A stretch of 64,000 nt of DNA. It comes from Candidatus Aenigmatarchaeota archaeon (GTDB lineage Archaea; Aenigmatarchaeota; Aenigmatarchaeia; GW2011-AR5). Position 1 is the first letter of the stretch. Each line of letters starts with the position of its first letter. Where the stretch lies: assembly GCA_016193585.1 (NCBI GenBank), contig JACPRW010000003.1, positions 62,001-126,000 on the forward strand. Direction: 5' to 3'. The notes beneath the pieces are model-generated. The model was not told the origin of the DNA, made no database searches, and worked only from the letters and a program-made list of their open reading frames with translations. Both the position numbers and the translations under genes were made by a program. This document shows positions 58,384-64,000 of the stretch, one piece after another.

Positions 58384-59559
58384 ATGGCCAAGTTGGCCCA
58401 GAATTTCGCGAAATACTTAATCCATGCACGGCTCAATGCCAAGGGCGTTGTCGAGAGACCCGATATCATCGGGGCTATTTTCGGCCAGACCGAGGGGCTG
58501 CTCGGCCAGGATCTGGACCTGCGCGAGTTGCAGAGGACCGGGAGAATCGGCCGCATCGAGGTGGATGTCAAGACGTCGAAGGGAAAGGCGTATGCAGAGA
58601 TAACCATTCCGTCGAGCCTGGATGCGAGCGAGACCTCGCTCCTTGCCGCCTCGCTCGAGACCATCGACAAGGTGGGTCCTTGTGACGCTGAAATAGAAAT
58701 AGGCAAAGTGGAGGATGTGCGGACGCAGAAGCGCCGCTACGTTATCGACCGCGCGAAAGATATACTCAAGTCCATGATGGACGAGGATGTGATGCCGGAT
58801 TCGCAGAAGTTGTCGGAGATGATAAAGGAGGCGGTGCGCTCGTGGGAGGTTTCAAATTACCACGGGCTCAGCTGCGGGCCGGATATCCTTGATGCCGACG
58901 AAATCATCGTCGTCGAAGGGCGCGCCGATGTCATCACCCTGCTCAAAAACGGCATACGCAATGTTATTGCAATCGAAGGCAGCAAGATACCTGAGCCGGT
59001 CGTCGAGATGACGAAACAAAAGACGACGACCGCATTTCTTGACGGCGACCGCGGCGGCGACCTCGACCTGAAAAAGCTGCTCGCCCTCGGCGACATCGAC
59101 TTTGTTGCGAGGGCCGAGAAGGGGAAAGAGGTCGAAGAGCTTACGAAGAAGCAGATATTCAAGTCGCTGCGGGAGCGGATCCCTGTCGACCAGCTGTCCG
59201 ATAAGCGGCACGAAGAGCCCGAGGAACCGCGCCAGGAAGAGCCCGTTGACGAGGAGAAGAAGAAGTTCCTCGGCTCGCTGCTCGAGGACCTGGTAGGCAC
59301 GCGTGCCGCCTATTTTGTCGATAGGAACCTGCAGATACTGAGCAAGGTCCCCATAAGCGAAATCAGCAGCCTCATCGGAGACTATCAGAATATCTACGCG
59401 ATAGTGTTCGACGGCAAGATAAACCAGGCGATTGTCGACATGGCATTGCAGAAGAAAGTCGTGTTCCTCGTGGGAGCCGATTACAAGGAGCACATCAGTC
59501 CGGGGTCGGTGAAGATATTCGTGATGAAGGATTTCGAGCCGCGAGGGCCGCCGGCGTAG
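58384..59559 (+). CDS. dnaG: Archaeal DnaG-type primase
   Basis: 391 residues from the ATG at 58384, preceded by GGAGGTG. N-terminal MAKLAQNFAKYLIHARLNAKGVVERPDIIGAIFGQTEGLLGQDLDLRELQRTGRIGRIEV is the archaeal DnaG signature; EIIVVEGRADVITLLKNGIRNVIAIEG and TTTAFLDGDRGGDLDL form the Toprim domain with the acidic motif and DxD. It has primase activity and associates with the exosome in archaea. In this window it stands alone after an unknown gene. Confidence 0.95.
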   Translation: MAKLAQNFAKYLIHARLNAKGVVERPDIIGAIFGQTEGLLGQDLDLRELQRTGRIGRIEVDVKTSKGKAYAEITIPSSLDASETSLLAASLETIDKVGPCDAEIEIGKVEDVRTQKRRYVIDRAKDILKSMMDEDVMPDSQKLSEMIKEAVRSWEVSNYHGLSCGPDILDADEIIVVEGRADVITLLKNGIRNVIAIEGSKIPEPVVEMTKQKTTTAFLDGDRGGDLDLKKLLALGDIDFVARAEKGKEVEELTKKQIFKSLRERIPVDQLSDKRHEEPEEPRQEEPVDEEKKKFLGSLLEDLVGTRAAYFVDRNLQILSKVPISEISSLIGDYQNIYAIVFDGKINQAIVDMALQKKVVFLVGADYKEHISPGSVKIFVMKDFEPRGPPA

Positions 59560-59595
59560 CTGAGCGCGTGCAGTACGTCATCTGCCCAGACTTGG

Positions 59596-59739
59596 CTAAT
59601 CATCCAGCATCACAGGCCTTTGTGAAGCGTACTTCTTGACGTAGACGATGTCCCCGCATTTTTCGCATTGTACTTCAACAAATCGGCCCAGTTCAAGGTT
59701 CGAGCTCATTTGTTTTCCGCAGCAAACAGGTAGTTCCAT
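59596..59739 (-). CDS. Small zinc-ribbon protein
   Basis: 47 residues, opposite strand to both neighbours. MELPVCCGKQMSSNLELGRF followed by VEVQCEKCGDIVYVKKY gives CC and CxxC, a four-cysteine zinc site. AGAGGTGATATAAAAT before the ATG is a strong Shine-Dalgarno. It is too short for automatic gene finders set at 60 residues. Similar tiny CC/CxxC proteins are common in archaea and usually of unknown function. Confidence 0.75.
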   Translation of the reverse strand: MELPVCCGKQMSSNLELGRFVEVQCEKCGDIVYVKKYASQRPVMLDD

Positions 59740-60071
59740 ATTTTATATCACCTCTTTTAACAATTAAACAACAATCGATACACGTTGTATATACCTGAGA
59801 AAAGAACTGTTGGTCATCTTCGGAAGAGAATCATCCCAAATCAGCGCTTCATTGTCAACGCTGTAGGGGAGATATAGTGTACGCTAAAGCAGTTGGTAAT
59901 GGTACATTCCTGTATCCAGTCAAACGTTTTCAATTTCATACTAAAAATGAAATATCCCTTAAACTATTTAAGGGGAAACTGGGATATTTTTCCCACCACC
60001 GGAAGGCTTTAAAGCATAAGAGACATGATGTCAGATGTGCATAATTAAAATGCAAATTATTCGTGATATTC
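59740..60071. other. Gap with competing dyads before the HTH-CBS gene
   Basis: 332 bp, AT-rich. AAATATCCC (59950-59958) can pair with GGGATATTT (59981-59989); alternatively CCCTTAAA (59956-59963) pairs with TTTAAGGG (59967-59974), both using the same CCC. CTTTAAAGC at 60007-60015 could be a TATA box for a message beginning near 60040. Nothing else is recognised. Confidence 0.4.
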
Positions 60072-60626
60072 ATGAGGCTTCCCGAACTCTCGATGATAAA
60101 GAAACTGCGCAAGCAGATAGGAGTCAACCAGACCGAGCTGGCGAAAGCGGCAGGCGTCTCACAGTCTCTGGTCGCGCGCATTGAGCTCAGCAGGGTCGAT
60201 CCGAGCTACTCGAACACGCGCAACATATTCCTCGCGCTCGAGAGGCTGGGAAAGGGAAAGATACGCATGGCTAAGGATATCATGAGCAGGAAAATACTCT
60301 GCGCAAAGCCGAATACCGCCGTGAAAGAGGCGGTATCCCTGATGAGGCGGAAAAATGTGTCGCAGCTGCCCGTCCTTGATGACGACCTGCTCGTCGGTTC
60401 GGTATCAGAAAAGACGATTCTCGACCTCGTCACGAATGGCGGCATCGAAAATGTCTCCCTGACCGCGGTCAAGGAGATAATGGAAGAGCCGTTCCCGGTT
60501 ATAGACGAGAATGCGACGCTATCAGTCGTTTCGCTTCTTCTCGAGTATAATTCGGCTATTGTGGTAACAGAGAAAGGGAAGCCGAAGGGCATTGTAACGA
60601 AGTCAGACCTGTTGAAGCTGATGTAA
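60072..60626 (+). CDS. HTH (XRE) and CBS-pair transcription regulator
   Basis: 184 residues from the ATG at 60072 (MRLPELSMIKKLRKQ). The helix-turn-helix is IGVNQTELAKAAGVSQSLVARIELSRVDPSYS; two CBS domains follow (MAKDIMSRKILCAKPNTAVKEAVSLMRRKNVSQLPVLDDDLLVGSVSEKTILD and VKEIMEEPFPVIDENATLSVVSLLLEYNSAIVVTEKGKPKGIVTKSDLLK). Such archaeal regulators sense nucleotides (AMP, ATP or SAM) and control neighbouring genes. Target unknown; the dyads upstream may be its own operator. Confidence 0.9.
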   Translation: MRLPELSMIKKLRKQIGVNQTELAKAAGVSQSLVARIELSRVDPSYSNTRNIFLALERLGKGKIRMAKDIMSRKILCAKPNTAVKEAVSLMRRKNVSQLPVLDDDLLVGSVSEKTILDLVTNGGIENVSLTAVKEIMEEPFPVIDENATLSVVSLLLEYNSAIVVTEKGKPKGIVTKSDLLKLM

Positions 60627-60655
60627 CGTAAATATAGTCACCATAACTGATCTAT

Positions 60656-61927
60656 ATGAAGATTCTTCGAACAATGGACGTATTTGTTCCCGGCGGGATG
60701 CCACAACATACCTATATTCAAAGAAAGCAAGGAAATCTTGAGGAACGTCTTCATTCAACCCAAAATAACTTGTGTAAACTTGTGACTGTAACGGGAGGTA
60801 CAAAATCAGGAAAAACGGTCTTAGTCAATAAAGTTTTTCCTAAAACAACCTCCATATGGGTTGATGGGGGTCATGTAAAAATTGAAGATGACATTTGGAA
60901 TAGTGTACTCGAACAAATAGGGGGGCGTACACAGATCGAGACTCACTCTAAAGAAAGCACGCGTTCTACTGATGGCAAACTCTTTGAAGGCAAAGGAGAA
61001 GTTCCCTTTGTATTTAAGGGAGGTATGGAAGTAAATGAAAGTATTTCAAAGGAGACCGAACGTGAACGTGTCGAGGGACTATCATTCAGTCCCCGTGCGG
61101 CAGCGGTTTCACAGATTCGAAAAAGTAAGAAGTCTCTGATAATCGATGACTTCCACTACCTTGATAGACATGTTCAAGGTGACGTTATCCGAGCACTAAA
61201 ACCTTTGATTTTTGATGGGATACCTGTTATCATAATCGCCATTCCACATAGGCGTTATGATGCTGTAAAAGTTGAACGAGAAATGACTGGTAGAATAGAA
61301 TCGATAGACATCCTTCCTTGGGGCACGGATGAGCTGATAGCTATCCCCAATGAAGGCTTCCCACTACTAAATATAGGAATAGATAATAAGCTGTGCATAA
61401 AACTGGCAGAAGAAGCTTACGGCAGCCCTTATATAATGCAAGAGTTTTGTCGACAATTAGCATCAGATAAGGTAGAAAAAACGTCAGAACGAAAAATTAC
61501 TATTCCGAGCATTCAAAATAATCTTTTTATTAAGGTAGCTGAAGGAACAGGAAAAGTTGTATTCGATAAATTGGCCAAAGGACCACGTCAAAGAGCAGAT
61601 AGAAAACAAAGGACGTTAAAAACAGGAGGAACTGTAGATATTTATCAGGCCACATTACTTGCAATGGCACAATTACTTCAGGAGGAACCAAGCCTTCAAA
61701 CTATTGAATACGAGAAACTGCGATTAGCTATACGGAATCTTCTTCTAAAAGATAGTGTTCCACAAGCTCAGGAAATAACGAGAGTTCTCAAAGAAATGGA
61801 AGAAATAGCTTCGAAGGACGAATCGTCAATCCCGGTTATAGATTTGGAGGCGGATGAGAGAAAAATTCACATAACAGATCCATTTTTTGCATTCTACTTA
61901 AAATGGGGAGTACCATTAAAGAAATAA
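60656..61927 (+). CDS. P-loop ATPase (STAND/AAA-like), probably horizontally acquired
   Basis: 423 residues. CKLVTVTGGTKSGKTVLVNKVF is Walker A, SLIIDDFHYLDRHVQGDV is Walker B with the DD pair, and IPVIIIAIPHRRYDAVKVE is a sensor-like strand. The C-terminal DPFFAFYLKWG resembles the end of archaeal DEXX-box type ATPases. The middle (QLIETHSKESTRSTDGKLFEGKGEVPF) is variable and unique. Codons are strongly AT-rich and the gene stands between genes of normal composition, so it is an insert. A role in defence is possible but not shown; no known effector domain is visible. Confidence 0.75.
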   Translation: MKILRTMDVFVPGGMPQHTYIQRKQGNLEERLHSTQNNLCKLVTVTGGTKSGKTVLVNKVFPKTTSIWVDGGHVKIEDDIWNSVLEQIGGRTQIETHSKESTRSTDGKLFEGKGEVPFVFKGGMEVNESISKETERERVEGLSFSPRAAAVSQIRKSKKSLIIDDFHYLDRHVQGDVIRALKPLIFDGIPVIIIAIPHRRYDAVKVEREMTGRIESIDILPWGTDELIAIPNEGFPLLNIGIDNKLCIKLAEEAYGSPYIMQEFCRQLASDKVEKTSERKITIPSIQNNLFIKVAEGTGKVVFDKLAKGPRQRADRKQRTLKTGGTVDIYQATLLAMAQLLQEEPSLQTIEYEKLRLAIRNLLLKDSVPQAQEITRVLKEMEEIASKDESSIPVIDLEADERKIHITDPFFAFYLKWGVPLKK

Positions 61928-61959
61928 TTACATTCACTTTATTCAAGGAAAAGATTCTT

Positions 61960-63303
61960 GTGATAACGAAAGATGTTTCCCATATCTTCCGCAGCTACGA
62001 CATACGCGGCATCTACGGGAAAGATATAGACGAGGATATGATGTGCCGCATCGGCGGCGCGTTCGCTGCATGCGTTCCCGGGGAGCGTGTTGTTGTCGCG
62101 CGCGATGCGCGGGTGTCGAGTCCCTTGCTGCAACGTGCGTTCATGAAAGGCTTGGCCGGCAAGACGGCAGTTGACGCCGGCACGGTGCCACTTGGCGCTG
62201 GCATGTTCCATGCATGGGAAAACAAAATGCCATTCGCATATGTCACCGCTTCACATTTGCCGAGGGAATGGAACGGGGTGAAATTCTTCCATGAAACCGG
62301 AGCCGGCTTTTCGCAGGCTGAAAATGAGCGCATCCGCGATACGTTCCTCGAAACCCCCCCTGCCGCACATGCAGCAGTTGCACGTGCCCTCCATACCGGA
62401 GTCCTGTCAGCGTATGCCGAATTCCTCCTCGGCAAGCTGCACGCCAGGCGCACATTGTCTGTAGCGCTCGATCCGGGAAATGGCTGTGCCGGGCTCATTG
62501 TGGGTGATATGTTCAGAAGCGCAGGCTTCGGCACAGTCGTGGTCAATGAGCGCGTAGATGGCGGCTTCCCGGGGCGAACCCCGGAACCAAACAAGGACCC
62601 GCTTGTGGCACTTAAGGAAGCGGTAAAAGATGCCGGCGCCGCTCTCGGCATCGCGTACGACGGCGACGGCGACCGCATGGTGCTGGTAGACGACAGACTG
62701 CGGATACTCGCACCGGAACGCACCGCGTATTTCATCCTCACCGGGTTGCTGGAGCGTGAGCAAGGCCCCCTTATCGCGAACGTCGAGTGCACGCGGACCA
62801 TCGACGACATCGGGAAGAAGTTTGGTAGGCAAGTAATCCGCGTGCCGGTTGGCCACACGTTCCTTGTCGAAGCGGCGCAGGCGAACAGCGCTGCGTTCGG
62901 CGTGGAGACGTCAGGACATTATGTCATACCTTCGCTCGTGCCATTCGACGACGCACTCGCGGTCAGCCTGTACGCCGCGTGCATGCTATCGGCTCGCGAC
63001 GAGCAGTTGTCAGCAATCGTTGATGCAATACCGGACATCCCGTTCAAGCGGCTTGAGGTTCCGTGCAAAGACGATGCGGAGAAGTTCGGTATTGTTGGCA
63101 AATTGAGGCAGCAACTCGCACGTCAGTACAAATCAGTCAACACGATGGACGGTGTCCGCGTCGATTTCCCCGACGGCTGGGTGCTCATCCGCGCCTCGAA
63201 TACGTCACCCGTTATCCGCCTCAGTATCGAAGGAAGAACGCCCGGCATCATCAGGCGGCTCGAGTCACAGTTTAAAGAACAGATTCATGCGATGCTTGGC
63301 TAG
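61960..63303 (+). CDS. Phosphomannomutase/phosphoglucomutase-type phosphohexomutase
   Basis: 447 residues from a GTG at 61960; an ATG at 61903 would overlap the ATPase gene and add non-family sequence. IFRSYDIRGIYGKDIDEDM is the family start; VTASHLPREWNGVKFF has the phosphoserine; YDGDGDRMVLVDD binds Mg; GVETSGHYVIP and VLIRASNTSPVIRL are the sugar and phosphate loops. It makes mannose-1-P or glucose-1-P (or glucosamine-1-P) for nucleotide sugars. It converges with the next gene with a 4-bp overlap. Confidence 0.92.
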   Translation: MITKDVSHIFRSYDIRGIYGKDIDEDMMCRIGGAFAACVPGERVVVARDARVSSPLLQRAFMKGLAGKTAVDAGTVPLGAGMFHAWENKMPFAYVTASHLPREWNGVKFFHETGAGFSQAENERIRDTFLETPPAAHAAVARALHTGVLSAYAEFLLGKLHARRTLSVALDPGNGCAGLIVGDMFRSAGFGTVVVNERVDGGFPGRTPEPNKDPLVALKEAVKDAGAALGIAYDGDGDRMVLVDDRLRILAPERTAYFILTGLLEREQGPLIANVECTRTIDDIGKKFGRQVIRVPVGHTFLVEAAQANSAAFGVETSGHYVIPSLVPFDDALAVSLYAACMLSARDEQLSAIVDAIPDIPFKRLEVPCKDDAEKFGIVGKLRQQLARQYKSVNTMDGVRVDFPDGWVLIRASNTSPVIRLSIEGRTPGIIRRLESQFKEQIHAMLG

Positions 63304-64000
63304 CGTTTCATGAACGTGCGCGCCTTGCTGAGCGAGTCCTTGTCGCCGATATCGAACCAGTTGTTCTCAAATATGTACGCGTAGACAGCCTCCCTCTTGT
63401 GCAGCCACTGGAGAAAGAAACCTGGCGCGTCCTTGTGGTTGCCCTCGCTCAGGTATTCCCCAAAGTAGTGGAGCGACGCCCTGGGGAAAAGATAGCAACC
63501 GGTGCTGGCGAGCGTTGAGGCGGGTTCCTGTGGCTTTTCGACAAAATCAACGACACGCTGCGTCCCGTCCACTTTGAGTATGCCGTACAGCCGTGCCTTG
63601 GAGCGGTCCTTGAGGTCGAACGCCGCAACAACAGGGTGCTTCTTTTTCCTGAAGCATTCGACAAAATCAGCCACATCGAAACCGATAAGGTTGTCCCCTG
63701 CTATAATCATGCAGTCGTCCTGTATGCGCTGTGTTGAGAGCACGTAGTGGACGCCGCCTATGGCACCGAGCTTCTCTTCTTCTCGACGGGAATCCTCGAT
63801 TATTATGTGTACGGGCTTGTCAAAGTGGTATTTCGCCTTCCACGAGGTATAATCGCGCTCAAACCGGGCATTGGTGGAAACAAGGACGCTGTCGATACCC
63901 TTGATAGTTTCCAGTTTCTCCAGTATGTAGTTGATAACAGGTTTCCCGCCGACCTCAAGAAGGGGTTTCGAGACGCTGAGCGTCATCGGCCAGAGGCGCT
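63300..64000 (-). CDS. Sugar-1-phosphate nucleotidyltransferase, 5' end outside the window
   Basis: At least 233 residues; the N-terminus is beyond 64000. Codons before the internal ATG read RLWP and lead into MTLSVSKPLLEVGGKPVINYILEKL, the usual second block of the family. CMIIAGDNLIGFDVADF has the metal aspartate, LKDRSKARLYGILKVDGTQRVVDFVEKPQEP is the sugar-nucleotide loop, and NNWFDIGDKDSLSKARTFM closes the fold. Probably makes dTDP- or UDP-sugar precursors together with the convergent phosphohexomutase. Confidence 0.9.
   Translation of the reverse strand, partial: RLWPMTLSVSKPLLEVGGKPVINYILEKLETIKGIDSVLVSTNARFERDYTSWKAKYHFDKPVHIIIEDSRREEEKLGAIGGVHYVLSTQRIQDDCMIIAGDNLIGFDVADFVECFRKKKHPVVAAFDLKDRSKARLYGILKVDGTQRVVDFVEKPQEPASTLASTGCYLFPRASLHYFGEYLSEGNHKDAPGFFLQWLHKREAVYAYIFENNWFDIGDKDSLSKARTFMKR

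Noticed and set aside
60633-60656. TATAG...CTATA pair just before the ATPase gene as another mobile element
   Set aside because: Only a TCA/TGA extension of the ends pairs; the unit is 24 bp and may be chance in AT-rich DNA. Kept only as a remark in the ATPase finding.
1-64000. Transposase or integrase gene to mobilise the palindromic elements
   Set aside because: No coding sequence in the window has transposase or recombinase motifs. The small protein at 45042-45233 has only a vague likeness to some transposase N-termini, too weak to use.

Overview
The window is archaeal. It carries the B-family DNA polymerase, the small subunit of polymerase D and Orc1/Cdc6 as one operon, a DnaG-type archaeal primase, Hjc, archaeal NAC, a short histone-fold protein, SecD/SecF without SecA, an AglB-type oligosaccharyltransferase, geranylgeranyl reductase and a mevalonate operon (HMG-CoA synthase, thiolase, DUF35). 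TATA boxes 24-29 bp from start codons suggest many leaderless transcripts. GC content is roughly 50-55 percent except for two AT-rich stretches. I cannot place the organism below Archaea; small gene size and a DUF1931-like histone would fit a DPANN-type or other uncultured lineage.

Layout. Positions 1-38,000 form a very large glycan and protein N-glycosylation locus. It holds about a dozen glycosyltransferases (GT2, GT4, GT9, GT-C types), a Wzx-like flippase, many sugar epimerases/dehydratases/reductases, nucleotidyltransferases, methyltransferases, a dolichyl-phosphate-mannose synthase-like enzyme and an oligosaccharyltransferase split into two adjacent genes. Within it, 4.3-14.3 kb is markedly AT-rich and looks acquired. 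A four-gene run (rmlA, rmlB, fdtA-like, fdtB-like) at 21.3-24.9 kb should make a dTDP-3-amino-3,6-dideoxyhexose. A folate C1 pair (folD, 5-formyl-THF cyclo-ligase) sits at 1.2-2.7 kb. From 38 to 45 kb come SecD/SecF, lipid and housekeeping genes. At 45-50.3 kb is the replication operon, with a probable chromosomal replication origin at 50,319-50,563 upstream of orc1/cdc6 (four ORB-like sites). Positions 50.5-57.5 kb contain the mevalonate genes, a class II HMG-CoA reductase and Hjc. Positions 58-64 kb contain primase, a CBS/HTH regulator, an alien-looking ATPase, a phosphohexomutase and a nucleotidyltransferase running off the end.

The most unusual content is intergenic. At least a dozen places carry palindromic or cloverleaf-like modules, nearly all bounded by TATAG at the left and CTATA at the right. 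They occur singly, chained with shared TATA boundaries, or nested inside one another. One 145-bp copy has inserted into a glycosyltransferase reading frame at a TA dinucleotide, with TA on both sides, so these are mobile non-coding elements (MITE-like). Their stem sequences differ between modules and no transposase is present in the window. One module places a hairpin and a sequesterable Shine-Dalgarno sequence immediately before two unrelated genes.
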